A stretch of 64,000 nt of DNA from Apiotrichum sp. Y4204 (GCA_025531455.1 JAMYHL010000026.1:310001-374000); one strand, 5' to 3'; numbered from the stretch's first letter, positions 24,995 through 36,755 are shown. A program made the numbers and translations. The notes: generated by a model from the sequence alone, not told the origin.

Positions 24995-25712
24995 CGTGTG
25001 AAATGGTTGTTTGGCGTGGTGATCGGTCGAAAGTGGAGCGCCGGGGGATGGTCGTGTGCCCCGAACTTGGAGCCGAGTCTTTATATACGTTGGCCGAAAG
25101 TTGGCCGCTCTGCTTCGGTGGCCGGTGGCTGCAGTGCGCAATTCCACAACAACACCGCCCACTAACACTGCAAAGTTGCGCAATACGGGCAAGTTGTCAT
25201 TACCATCTTGGATCAGGCACCGGTGGAGGGCCGTAGACCCGGCATCCAGCGGCAAGGCCACGGATGTCTCCGAACCGCCAGCAACCAGTTTCCGGCGTTC
25301 TCGGCTATCGGACGACCCCCTTTGCTCGAGATCTGAGATACTCGATGCAGAGATTTGTAGTTTGCGTCCAGATCCATCGTTATCGAGTCGCGCTAGTCTC
25401 CCGAAAATGACAGATAACAGCGCCGCAACACATGGACAAACGCGCCACGCGGTCTCGGATCTCACTGATCGCTCAGAACCACGGCTTTTGGCCCAGTTGC
25501 CGGCTGACGTCTTATTATTCTCAAACTCGGGGCTTGTTCACAAATTCGTCCTCGTATCTGCGCCACCGGGCACATCCGCGCACCATGTCCGTGCTATCGC
25601 CACGACGCGACCAAAGCCCACTCCACGCCCAAGACAAATCCTTGCATCAAGATGTACTGTACGTTGAAGTACGGTTAAAATACTTTCCGGAAAACATCGT
25701 TGCCACTTGCAC
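24995..25712. other. Upstream region of the DUF1275 gene
   Basis: This 718-base stretch holds the DUF1275 promoter and the 3' end of the DAL5-family permease gene. An in-frame extension of the DUF1275 frame runs upstream to 25465, but it crosses the TATA box and lacks family resemblance, so it is treated as untranslated. Confidence 0.5.
25080..25088 (-). promoter_or_regulatory. TATA box of the DUF1275 gene
   Basis: On the minus strand GTATATAAA lies 86 bases upstream of the start codon at 24994, a consensus element at a usual distance. Confidence 0.6.
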
Positions 25713-27828
25713 TCAGAGAGTGTACCTAAACTCTGGGATCTGCTTATCCGTGAGGTCGGCATATTCGTCAAGCTTGATGGGCGGCGCCTGGGCGTCGAGG
25801 TCGTGCTCCAGCCCAAGCGCGGCATCCCTCTCATCTTGCTCGTGGCGGTAAGCTTCCTTGTTGGCGTCAGAGCCCTCGGCGCTGTCGCGCTCCGACTTAT
25901 TCTGTTCAAGGGCCGCAGCACGCGCCTCGCGCTGCTTGTTCTGGCGCACCAGAATCCAGCGAAGCAAAAGCGAGAAGAGACTGCTCGCAACCATTGACAC
26001 AATGATTGCGATCCACGTGGAGCGGTACTTTTTGGGCGCTTCGGACGCAATGACAGTGTACGACGCCGAGATATTGCCAACGACATAGCCTGTAAAGATG
26101 GCGCCAGTCGTGGCCGCCTTCTTGGTGGAGCCTGCAAGTGAGCGAAAATTGGGTGGGAAGCAACTAGCGACGCAGGCATTATCCTGGTCCGCTCAACGGT
26201 ATAATCTCAGCACATGTGGGGAGAAGTCTGCACAGAGGCGAGAAAACTCTTCCACAAGGCACCCGTGTTGCATCCCGTGTCCCGAAGGCATGGGGCTTGA
26301 GCGTGCGTCCAGAAAACAGAGAGAGGCTAAGTTCCCGGCTGTTTCCTGGACGGTTCGCGACGACGCGCGAGGTGGACTCACCGGCAGTGTTGGCCGAGGC
26401 GATGGCGAGGAGGAGAACATATGGCGCGCCAAACGCGGCTATGAGGTAGTAGCCCATGAGGGGTCCAATTGTCGGGTGCCAGGGAGCGGCCCAGCTGATG
26501 TCAAAAAAAGTTTTCCTTGACCTCTCAAACTCACATTGTGATACAACCGACGATCATGGGAATGTTGGACAACGGCAGCAAAATGGTGCGAATGTTCTTG
26601 TACCTGTCGGCAAAGTAGCAGAAGAACCAGATGGTGATGACCGTGACGAAGCCGCCGGGGATCGTGAGTGCGATGGCCTGGAGTCCAGTGTAACCCATCG
26701 ACTTGATGATCTGGGGGCCGAAGACGGTGACCGCGCCGTTGGGCATGTACGAGAGTGCCGCGATGATGGCGTAAATGTAGGTGCGGACGTCGGTGAGCGC
26801 CTCGATGAGCTGGTAGAGCTTGAACGGCTGGCGGTCGCGTGCGTGGGGGTTCTCCTCGAAGCGGCGGACGAGGATCTCGCGGTCCCCGGCGTTGAACAGC
26901 GGGCCAGGCTGGAGCGGCGACGCCGGAAGGAAAACAAACACCACAAGACCCCATGTCATCGTCAGGCCTCCGCAGAAGTAGTAACTGTGCGGTCAGTGAG
27001 AATCCTCTAGTAGATAATGTATGTCAAACGCACATGTACTTCCACGCGTGGGCATCGCCGGTGCTCCCGAGGCCATAGTTGATTGCGCCCGAGAACATGT
27101 TGAACATGCCAGTGGCCGAGTACCACAAGCCAAGGCGGGTCGCCTGCTCCTGGGGCTTGTACCAAAGGGCGGTGATGTGGACAAAGACGGGCGAGACCGT
27201 GGCCTCAAGGAAACCGAGGAACACACGATTGACGTAGAGGCCCTTGTCTGCGGGTCAGAACACTGTGATGCCATCTGGAGACCATCTTGAGAACCCGGGG
27301 GAATCATTCTAGGAACCCTCAAGTCGGATCATTCAGGGCTTCCCTGCTCCACTCCCACTCGCAACTCACAGTCACGGACCACAACCGTCAGGATAGCCGT
27401 CAGGCCCCACAGGGTGATAACGGTGCCGGCGGCATACTTGATGTTGACGCGGGAGAGGATGAGCGCCATGGGGAGGACGGACGCAATGTATCCGTAGTAG
27501 AACATGGCGTTGGCGGTGGCGAAGCGCGTCGTCGAGACAACGCCATTGTGCGTGGTCGTGAGTTGCTGATGTGAGTGATGCGTTCGTGGGTTGTGGGGTG
27601 GTCATGGCAGTTGTGATGGCAGATCACAGCAAGAGATCCAAACATCAACACCTCTCCAAGTGTTCTCACCAGATCCTTCAGAATCCCAAACGCGGCGGCA
27701 CCACCGAGCGCAGCCTTGTCGTAAAACTGCAGACCGAGGGAGACGATCATGAGCGGCAATAGGAGGCAATCGATCTTGCGCAGGAGCTTGCGCTCGGCCT
27801 TGCGCACCGGGGCGGCGAGGACGACCAT
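25713..27828 (-). CDS. MFS transporter, allantoate permease (DAL5/ACS) family
   Basis: Plasma-membrane symporter of the anion:cation family, which carries allantoate, ureidosuccinate, nicotinate, pantothenate or similar acids. Six exons on the minus strand (27828-27670, 27565-27370, 27247-27034, 26984-26535, 26494-26382, 26131-25713) give 516 residues with about 12 membrane spans. Landmarks are KIDCLLLPLM and LQFYDKAALGGAA in the first span, GYIASVLPMALILSR, NRVFLGFLEATVSPVF in span 4, the central loop, APWHPTIGPLMGYY, and the last pair starting STKKAATTGAIFTGYVVGN. The length is usual for the family. The last intron is 250 bases, long for this window, but both flanking exons are conserved so it is believed. 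The substrate cannot be named. Confidence 0.93.
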
Positions 27829-29147
27829 TTTTCTGTGGTTCCTAGTGGGATCGTTCAGGTGGAGTGGAGAGGATATGGGGACGGAGAAGAGAGATAGATG
27901 TGGGCAGTTTAATATAAGACAAGAGGCAGAAAAAAAGAGTGGGAGCCCAGACCAAAAAAATGGATCGCAAAGGTTTCGAGTCGGTGGCGGAACGGACGTC
28001 CGCTTTCTTCTTGGTCACAGAGATTCAAGAGTGATACTAGTACTTGACCTGGATTTCTCTCCCTCCGCAAGCCAAGGCAAAGCACGCAAGCACCGAGGAT
28101 AAGCCAGCTCGAGCGCCCGATCTGGAATCTGGGCCCCAGCGGTGGAGGACGCACCGAGCACCGAACACTGAGCACCGAACACGGTCTGTGGTTGGGAGGC
28201 GGGCGGTCGTTGGTCCGGCCCGACAGGGAAATGTGGGAATTGCGGAATGTGCGATGGGGGGTGGTGCGAGAGAAGAACTACAGAGGGGGCGGAGAACACA
28301 CACCGCCTCGAAGAACTGGGACTTTGTTGGATCTCGCTAAGGACAGTAGGTCACTAGCGATAGATTGACGGGATTTAGGCAGCTGGTGACTACTTGTGGA
28401 TTGTTGTCTCGCAACACCACATCAATACAAAAGCCACACAGCATCGAGCAGATTGGGAACGACCATGGGAACTCGGAAAGACAAACACGGATTGCAACCG
28501 CATGCGGGCTCCTATTGGCCAGACTCGGAATGCTGATCCCCCAATCCTGGGGGCGTCAAGTTCCCACGCGCAGGTTCTCTCATCGCAGTTATGCATACCC
28601 CAGCCACAGTGCACGGTATGTTATGTTACCGTCTCAAGCGAGCGTGTTTCGCGCACAATGCGGCTGAGTTGCGCTTCCGAGACTCTGAGTGACGAGCTAT
28701 TTGACAGCACTCGAGTCCCCGGACCACCAGTTGGTTCGGCGAACCTTGTGAAGAGACAGACCGCAGAGCATGTGCTAATGACAGTAGCAGCGGTTAACAG
28801 CGGCTGTTGCTGGTCGCGTTCATATTCCCTCGCTCGTGTGCCGGCGATAGCAGATCTGCTGCCGCAAAGCTCAAAGGGAACCGCGGTGGCACACATTTCG
28901 GTCCAGCTGTGTCAATGCGCTCGCAAGATTGCAATAAGATCTCCGCCTGTTCACGATAGGCAATAACCTCCAGCTACGGTCGGTCGTGCTTGACGGCCAG
29001 TTTGCTAACCTGCTGAGGTCCTTCCGTCAGTCTCAGTGTTAGCACATGTCTACTCCCCACTCATCGACGGCAAATCACACTCCCGCTGTCCTAACGCCCA
29101 ATGCATGGCATATCTAAGCCGCTACACCAGACAACCAATTACTTTTC
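27829..29147. other. Intergenic region upstream of the permease
   Basis: This 1.3 kb stretch lies between the permease start and the 3' end of IDH2. Open frames here (for example 28394-28966 plus) show no family features. It should hold the permease promoter. No RNA gene was recognised. Confidence 0.45.
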
Positions 29148-30567
29148 TTAGAGCTTCTCGATGATGGCGTTGGCGTACTCCGAGGTGCTCGACTTGCCGC
29201 CGAGGTCACGGGTGATGGTCTTGCCCTCGGCGATGGTGGAGAAGATCGAGGACTCGATGCGGGCGGCGTAGTCGGTGAGACCCATGTGGCGGAGCATCAT
29301 CATCGAGGAGAGGAGGAGGGCGGTGGGGTTGGCCATGCCCTTGCCGGCAATGTCGGGAGCGGAGCCGTGGACGGCCTCGAAGATGGAGGCGTCGCGACCA
29401 ATGTTGCCCGAGGGGGTGAGACCGAGACCACCGATGAGACCGGCGGACAGGTCGGAGAGAATGTCACCGTAGAGGTTGGGCATGACCATGACGCGGTCGG
29501 CGAAGGGTCCCGGGTCCTGGGTCATGCGGAGGCAGATACGGTCAAGGAGGTCCTCGTCGTAGGCAATGTCCGGGTACTCCTTGGCGACGGCACGGCAGGC
29601 GGTGAGGAACATGCCGTCCGACATCTTCATAATGTTGGCCTTGTGAACGGCGGTGACACGGCCACGGCCCGACTCCTGGGCGTAGTGGAAGGCGTAGCGG
29701 GCGACACGCTCCGAAGCCTCGTAGGTGATAAGCTTGATCGACTGGACGACACCGTCGACGACAACGTGCTCGATACCAGAGTACTCTCCCTCGGTGTTCT
29801 CACGGATGAGGACAGTGTTGACATCGTCGTAGGCAGTCTTGTAGCCCTTGATGGATACGCAGGGACGGACGTTGGCGAAGAGGTTGAAGGTACGGCGGAG
29901 GGTGAGGTTGAGCGAGACGTGGCCCTTGCCGACTGTATGTCAGTGTGGGTTGCGGTGCCTTGAATAATCCGTGACGCACTGGGAGTAGCAAGGGGACCCT
30001 TGAGGGCGACGGTGTTCTTCTTCACCGAGTAGATGGCGTCGTCGGGGATGACAGTCTTGCCGTCCTTGAGGATAGGGGTAACGTCGACCTCCTCCCAGAC
30101 AATGGGGACCTGGAATCAGCCACTGAACGACGTGCTAGCTGAGATGCTCACACCGGCGGCCTTGTAGATGTGCTTGACCGAGTCGGCGATCTCGGGGCCA
30201 ATACCTGGACATTAGCTGGGCGCTCAAGACGCGCTCGTCATGACGTACCGTCACCGGGGATGAGAGTGACAGTGTAGTTGCCCTGTGGAGTGAGTTGATG
30301 ATCTGAGTTCGCGGGAGAAACAACTCACGGTCGAGTCCTTCTTGCCGGCAAAGGCAGAGGTGACGGAGGCGTAGCCGCGGGCAGCCTGATGTTAGTGGGT
30401 GCACCGAGAGTAAAACGGGGGTGGGTGCGTGTCGAGTTGTTATTGTTGTTGTCGCACTTGCAATGTCCCGAGGAAGACATTTCTGATGAAAACATTGCAA
30501 GCCAAAAACCTACCTGAGCCTGGCGGACGGTGGCCTGAATGGAGCGGGCGGCGGAGCGGGCGAACAT
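29148..30567 (-). CDS. IDH2: NAD-dependent isocitrate dehydrogenase, catalytic subunit
   Basis: Oxidises isocitrate to 2-oxoglutarate with NAD in the mitochondrial TCA cycle, as a hetero-oligomer with IDH1. Six exons on the minus strand (30567-30514, 30385-30329, 30282-30249, 30204-30152, 30109-29980, 29932-29148) give 370 residues, the normal length. The first exon encodes an Arg-rich presequence ([18 protein letters not shown]). Diagnostic sequences are [18 protein letters not shown] and [13 protein letters not shown] (substrate site), and [17 protein letters not shown] with PSGNIG (dehydrogenase signature). The ALKGPLATP and NLYGD versions are those of the catalytic IDH2 type, not the regulatory IDH1 type. 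Five small exons at the 5' end and one large 3' exon. Confidence 0.96.
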
Positions 30568-32893
30568 CGTGGAGAGGGGGGGAGGGCGGGGGAAGAGGAT
30601 AGGATACAGAGAGGGGCGGGAAGGGGGTGATACAGGAGATGGGAAAGAGAAAGAGAGATGGAGAGAGATGGACAAGTGATGGTGAGCGGCAGTGGATGGT
30701 CGGGGAGCGAGAGCTGCAAAGGATTGATTGACAGCATCCACTACGAAATGGGCAGCATACAGAGGAAGGCAGAGCGCGCGGCATCAGAGCAGAGGGGGGG
30801 GAGCCATCCCATCGCAGTTGCTCCGCACCCACCCAGGGACCCGCCGTGTTGTACTGGGTGCCGAAAAATGTGCGTCAGAGGCTGCTCTCCTCCTATGGTG
30901 GGTACAGTTGTACAGTGCACCACTGCCACTGCCGCAAAAATCTACCTGCTCTAAGGGGGCCTCGGCCGACCAGTGCCGCTACCCCCGACTTCGGTATATT
31001 AAGAGAGCATTAGCGGGACCAGAATTCGTATGTAGGAATTAATCGGCGAATAAAAGAGATTAGAACAAGTGTCAGTCGGCTGATTAGGAGGCTTGGTATT
31101 GATTAGGATACGCATTCAGGGTCTACACAGGGCCTGAGAGATCGCTGGCGGCTGGTGCACCTGCATTCACGTGTCACGTGTGTTGGTAGCGGACAGTAAA
31201 TTTATTTATTTTATTTTTATTTTCGAACGCAGGCGGTTCCAGTTCGAAAATCGGTCTCTGCCAGATTCGATAACAACCACGCAGCCCATCACCAAAGAGC
31301 ACCACACGGAAGACGGAGCATTCAACGAACGCCGTCTACGTAGGTTGATGGATTCATGCGGCCGCGGAGGTGAGAGGTGCAGTGTGTGGTTTGTGTGGTA
31401 GAATACGGCGTCGAAGAGTCCTGTCAATATTTTCATCCGCTACAGGTATAATAGATGTGGATGTGGATGAAGATTTCCAGACGATCCAAATGCGCAGATG
31501 CACGATATGCAGAATGTAGGATCGACTTCGGTCATCAACAGAAACCAAATATCCCCCTCCCCCCTGGGGCGTTGTTGCAATTGTGCCCAGCCAGTGAGAA
31601 CGCGTCCCTGGGCGCTGCTCTGCTATCCCTTTTGCTGGTTGCTGCTGCTATCTCGTGCGCGTTCGCTCGCCGCATTACAAAAATGCAGACAATCATGCTG
31701 CATGCTGCCTGCTGCATGCTGAGCACAGGGTCCTCTTCTGGTTACATACCGCCCCTCTGCACCAGAACTAGTTCCTGCGCCACTGCCGCACGCGCTGCCA
31801 GCAGCCAGGTCGCCAGGAACGCGTCTGCCCCGCCCGGCGGCAGGATCGCCGCTGGTCGGCTTTATCTCCCTGCGGTGGTGTTCGGTCGTCGTCGGCGATT
31901 CATGTCATTTTGGCCGCGGGTCATGTTGCATCATGCACGACAATGTTTGTAGTCTTTGTTTCTGCATAGTCTGGATTCTGGGAGCAGCAGGAGCTGCTCG
32001 GCATGCGCGGCATGCTCGGGCTTGGCCCACGAGGAGAACACGAGGCGCTGGGCGGCGATACGATATACGCGACGCGGTGCACGATGCACGATGCGGCAGT
32101 CGACGTTTTTGGATTCCTTGATCATGCGCCTGGCCAGTGTTGTCGGGACACACCCCTAATGGCATAACGAAGGATAGTCTTGCTCGAGGAGAGGACCAAA
32201 ATCGCGCACCGCCAGACGGGCAGCGCGGCGCAGTTGGCACGGCGGGGTCATGGTATGTGCTGCAGGTTGCGCGAGTGGTGGATTGTCTCTGATCCGCGTC
32301 TGTGCACCGAGTCCCGGAGGATGCGATGTGCGCTTGTCTTGATATGTTGATACTTGGAGGGAAATCGCGATGCGATCGATGCGAGCTGTGTGCTGCGCTG
32401 TGCGCTGTGCAAATCGGGTACCATGATGTCTTTGCGTGTCCCGCCAACTTGCTTGCAAACGTACGATCCGATACCGATAGCACTCAGTCTCGCCTCCCAG
32501 CATGATCTCCGCTCGTCGCCCGCAGCATGCCGACGGTAACGATCTTTGCGACCACAAAGCCGGACACCGCGCACAGGCTGCGCACCCCGATGTCGATCGT
32601 GATAAAAGTAGCATCTCTTTGTAGTGATCCAGAGAAATTTGCTTTTCTAATCTCATTTCATTATGAAACCTAATTATAAAACTGCGCACGCCGAGAATAG
32701 TCACAACCGTCCGAAGCGACGCAGCTCTCCGGACCGGGCCGCCACCACGATCTCATGACCACGACAACCGCAGCTGCAGCTGACAGCGCAAAGACACATC
32801 TCCACAGCACAATAAGATGATAAGAGCAGAATGGAGATGCAGAGGGAGCAGGCCCACCTCACACACACCCACTCACGCACTCACTCAAACACG
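30568..32893. other. Long gene-free divergent interval
   Basis: This 2.3 kb region separates IDH2 (minus) from the metacaspase (plus). It is less GC-rich than its surroundings and includes an AT island around 31197-31225 and AT-rich sequence at 32620-32690. Open frames on both strands (31455-31952, 31905-32483) have no family features and no consistent splice sites. Two adjacent CACGTG sites are listed separately. It must contain both promoters; an unrecognised non-coding RNA is possible. Confidence 0.45.
31168..31180. promoter_or_regulatory. Two CACGTG E-boxes one base apart
   Basis: The sequence CACGTGTCACGTG contains two palindromic CACGTG motifs separated by one base, about 600 bases upstream of the IDH2 start. 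CACGTG is bound by fungal bHLH and some bZIP regulators. Function here is inference from motif density. Confidence 0.35.
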
Positions 32894-34539
32894 ATGCACG
32901 GCCACAGCGACTTTGCGGCGCAGACATGCTATGCCTCCGAGAGGTGGTACGCTGGCGGCGAGTACGAGCCGCCATCAGGTCCGCGTACGTAGCAGAAGAG
33001 TTACGCGAAGTGCGTTTTGTTCTGACGGCAGCGCCGGGGAAGGAGTACACCGCGCCATCTGGCCCGCGTAAGTAGCGCCAGAAGAGTATCGCAAAGATGT
33101 CTGGTTCTAACAGCAGCGCCGGGGAGAGAGTACGCTGCGCCATCAGGCCCGCGTGAGTTGAACAAGAGCGAAGAGGTGCAATATGATTTACTGATGGCAG
33201 CTCCCCTAGAGTATGCCCTGCCCACTGGGCCGCGTGAGTGACCATTTCCCAGCATGCCCGACTAGTTTACTGACCGCAGCACCCGCCCAAGCCGCCGTAT
33301 CGCACGGATATCCCCCGCCGCCAGGGACGCGTGGGTGCCGAGTTTAGCCTGCCTGACAACAGCACCGACGCTCGCGCACGAGGGACCGGCGTACTCGCGC
33401 CTCACGGGGCGGCGGAAGGCGCTTCTCGTGAGTGAATGGACGGAGCGGTGCTAATGGCAGATTGGTATCAACTATGTTGGAAGTGGAAACCAGCTCAGCG
33501 GGTGTATCAATGATGTGCGCAATGTGGAGAACTTTATCACCCGTACGTGATGGACGAGAGATGGGAATTAATAGCAGAACGCTTCGGATACGCCGAGGAA
33601 GACATTGTGATACTCACAGAGGAGACGGACAGCCAGCGGGGCCTCCCGACGCACGCGAACATTCTGGACGGGATGCGCTGGCTTGTGGCCGATGCGCGCC
33701 CGAACGACGCATTGTTCTTCCACTAGTAGCTCCCAGTTCGTTCTCTTCCTGATGCAGTTCCGGACACGGCACGCAGGTTGAGGTACCCAACTCGGCGGAC
33801 GGAGACGGCATGGCAGAGGCGATATGTCCGCTCGACTTTCAGCGTGCGGGGGTGATCACCGATCTCAAGAGTGGGTGGAGTATCCCGGGCCAACTGACGA
33901 TTCCCAGTTTTTGACATGCTCGTCCGCCCGCTACCACAGGGCTGCCGACTGACCGCCATCTTTGACTCGTGCCACTCGGGCACGGTCATGAACCTCCCCT
34001 ACATGGTGAGAAGCGCGTCGGTACTTTCTAACCCAAGTACTCGACGAAAGGAACGGTCAAGTCGGCAAACAACTACTACACCGAGGGCGGGGGCGCGCTC
34101 ACGGAGAGCGCGATGGAGTACGCGCGCGGAGACAGCATCGGCGCCGCAATGTCCCTCTTCTCCTCTGCGCGCGGTATCTTCTCACAATACACGGCAGCCG
34201 AGACTCTCAAGAAGACGAACACGAGCCCTGCAGACGTTATCCTCTGGAGCGGGTGCAAGGATGCGCAGACCGTGAGGATTTTTTGTCTTTTATTGCTGAC
34301 CACAGTCGGCGGATACACAGGAAGCAGGACAGGCGACCGGCGCGATGAGCTACGCGTTCGTGGCCGCGCTCTCGCGCCACCCGTCCATATCGTACCGTGA
34401 CCTACTTGTCGCCATCCGTGAGGAGATGCACCGCGGGGGATACGCGCAGAAGCCGCAGCTGAGCGCGTCGCACCGTGAGTTAGAACATAGGTCGGGGCTG
34501 ACAGCAGCAATTGATACTGCGCTCGAGTTCTTGGCGTGA
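32894..34539 (+). CDS. MCA1: Metacaspase (caspase-like cysteine peptidase)
   Basis: Calcium-dependent Arg/Lys-specific peptidase linked to protein quality control and cell death. Thirteen exons (32894-32984, 33032-33067, 33117-33152, 33201-33233, 33280-33330, 33363-33427, 33461-33542, 33578-33725, 33758-33870, 33908-34005, 34038-34271, 34321-34474, 34508-34539) give 390 residues, the usual length. The catalytic domain starts RRKALLIGINYVG (about 100). The catalytic dyad is His184 in FHYSGHG and Cys240 in IFDSCHSG; the end SHPIDTALEFLA is typical. The N-terminal prodomain carries repeats of the form PPGxEYxxPSGP, each on its own mini-exon (listed separately), and no zinc finger. Ten of twelve introns are shorter than 49 bases. 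The ATG at 32894 is in frame with the repeats. Confidence 0.96.
32950..33279 (+). repeat. Tandem exon-intron repeats encoding the metacaspase prodomain
   Basis: The end of exon 1 and exons 2-4 each encode one repeat: GGEYEPPSGP, then PGKEYTAPSGP, PGREYAAPSGP and PLEYALPTGP. Exons 2-4 are 36, 36 and 33 bases and are flanked by phase-1 introns, so each can be added or lost without changing frame. The introns 32985-33031 and 33068-33116 are also alike (both contain AGAAGAGT followed by a CGCAAAG- or CGCGAAG-like block and end in a CAG after TCTGAC or TCTAAC); 33153-33200 is a weaker relative. The duplicated unit is therefore one exon plus one intron, about 80-85 bases. Confidence 0.88.
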
Positions 34540-34731
34540 CTGTGTACATATTGATAGATAAAGATACATGAGTGTTTGGGAGAGGTGAAGGAGATGGTGA
34601 CACCGCATCACATCGCGATCTTGCATCTGCATCCCAATGTACCCTCAGCACTAGCCCATCATGTATTGTCCTAGTAATGATACTGCCATATCAAACACTG
34701 TAGATACCAAACGTCGCGACAGCCCTGGAAA

Positions 34732-35758
34732 CTAGAGCTTCGTCCCCCAGGGGCGGCGCGCACCCTCGGCGCCCATCCTGCCGTCAGCCGCGTCCAGTTT
34801 TCCCGCACACTCCGAGACTCACCGCATGCCTGTGGCCTCCATGCGCACGACGCCCCACTGGTCGGGGATGAGCCACGCGCCAAAGTCGTGCGCGGGGTCC
34901 GGGTCCGTCACGGCGGCCACAAAGGCGGCGACCACGTCCTCGAGCTTGCAATACCCGAGCTTCGGGTTCGGGTGGACAAAGTCCGCGTCGAGAATGCCCG
35001 TCTCTGGTTGTCAGTGGGGGAGGAGACGCTACACGCACTGGTAAAGTACGGGCAGACCATGACTGCACGTGCATCGAGCGTGCGCATGCTGTCCATCGTG
35101 CCCTTCAGAATACCCAGGAGGCCCCTGCCGTCAGCTGCGAGTCCAACGGGGTTCCACTAGCCACTCACGCCTTGGACACGCTGTACATGACCCCAAAGTT
35201 GGCGCCGAACCAGGTACTCATGCTGCCGGTGAAGCACACTGTACGCGGCCCGGGCGCCTCGCGCTTGTCGTTGGAAAAGTACCACATGGCAATGCGCGTC
35301 GTGTACAGCACCGCGACGAGGTCAATGTCGAGCGTGCGCAGGTCCGGCTTGACGGGCGCGGCCGCGTCCGCCGTGTCGTCCAGACGCGGGTCAAAGCGTC
35401 CCAGCTCATTCACCCCCGCGTTAGGGAGCACAATGTCAATCGCGCCAAATGCCGCAAAGCCCGCCGCGAAGAGCGCGACCTGCTCGTCCCACGACGTCAC
35501 GTCGCATTTCGCAGTGACAATCTCACTGCCGTCAGTCCCGTCTCTAACTGCCACGCACCCGTTCGCCTCCTCGACTAGCCCACGCGTGCCCTCCAGCCCC
35601 TTGGTGTCGACATCGCCCGCGACGATTTTCGCGCCCAGTCGCGCATACTCGACGGCCAGCGCGCGCCCGAAACCCCCGCCCGCGCCCGTGATCACCACCA
35701 CGCGCCCGCGAAGCGCGGCCGCATGCGCGTAGCACTGCGATGTCGAGAGTGCTGCCAT
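34732..35758 (-). CDS. Short-chain dehydrogenase/reductase
   Basis: NAD(P)-dependent oxidoreductase with a Rossmann fold. Four exons on the minus strand (35758-35169, 35124-35039, 35003-34823, 34777-34732) give 300 residues. The cofactor loop is TGAGGGFG (about 24-31), with an Asp-ending second strand (AGDVD) that favours NAD(H). LPNAGVN is the NAG motif, FTGSMSTWF supplies the catalytic Ser, and YSVSK holds the Tyr and Lys, with the first intron just after the Lys codon. This resembles the 15-hydroxyprostaglandin-dehydrogenase-like group common in fungi. Substrate unknown. The 3' end lies 192 bases from the convergent metacaspase stop. Confidence 0.93.
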
Positions 35759-36755
35759 TGCAAGATGATGAAGAATGGGTCGAGGAGAGGAGGAGAAATG
35801 AGAAATGTTGCTGGTGGAGAATGTTGGGTGTCCGGGGTCCTGGGATCCGGGTATCGCGTGCCGGAACTGGACCGGACCGCGCCACCGACGGACGCGACGC
35901 AGCAGACTTAGCGCGTGCAGACAAGCTGCGGCACGCGTGGGGCACTGCGTGGGGGTTGCGTTAGTGTGTTCGAATCCTGCAACTGTCCAGTTTCCAGACT
36001 ATGCACAGCGTGTTGTGCTCATTCATAAACCGCTCATCGTTGGTGGTCTTGAGGTGCAGGCCAAATTTCATCGCCGCATCGTGTATCGTGGCTGAAACGT
36101 GGGTCGCGACTGACTTTGCGCTTGCGTTCGCCACGAGCCGCATCTTATTACTCCGGGGGATGAAGTGTGCCTCTGCGGCCTGCGGACATGTTCTGCGATG
36201 CAGATACGAGGAGATACTGAAAGGTGTCAGAGGAGCGGTAAAGTCAAGATTGTGATATTGCGATATCCCAGCTGTGGGTCAGGAGCCACCAGGAGCCACA
36301 GTCGCGCGATGCGCCGTGCCAGAGAGTGAGGAGACAACCAGTGGTGACGTCATATCACAAGATAAGAGTGCCACACAAGTATCCCCGCCATAACCCGCTT
36401 CATCTCACCCACTCCTGGGGGTGTCAGTGTGGCTGACACCTCCACTCTTGGTAACCCTGGACCAACCCTGGCTGTGACCCTGGGCTGGGCTTGTGTGGAT
36501 GAAGATTTTCCGGGAAACGTAATCAAAATAAACAAAAAATTAGTCCCGCTATCTGGGCCCCCAGGCTCAGAGGATCAGAGTCTACAGTCGCGATAATTTT
36601 CAGAAAAATAATTTTGGAGCGCGGTCGTGTGTGCAGCCAGCAGCAAGTGGGTACGGTGGGTGCTGCCGCTGGCTCATACATCTTGCAGTTCGAAAGGTCG
36701 CACATCTCTTCCCTCCATCCATCCCCCCAACCCCCATCCTCACACATCACTAAAA
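35759..36755. other. Divergent promoter region
   Basis: This 1.0 kb stretch separates the dehydrogenase (minus) from NSR1 (plus). No gene is recognised. It contains a consensus CRE-like site (listed) and an AT-rich block at 36520-36615 before the NSR1 leader. Confidence 0.5.
36345..36352. promoter_or_regulatory. CRE-like palindrome TGACGTCA
   Basis: A perfect TGACGTCA bZIP-type site about 400 bases upstream of the NSR1 start and about 590 bases upstream of the dehydrogenase start. Motif match only. Confidence 0.35.

Noticed and set aside
28394..28966. 190-residue plus-strand open frame upstream of the permease
   Set aside because: No recognisable domain, no splice pattern, and no consistent codon use.
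31905..32483. 192-residue minus-strand open frame
   Set aside because: Overlaps other random frames in the IDH2/metacaspase interval and shows no family similarity.
35968..35977. Perfect tRNA B-box-like sequence GTTCGAATCC
   Set aside because: The flanking bases do not form a T stem and no acceptor stem, D arm or A box could be placed around it.
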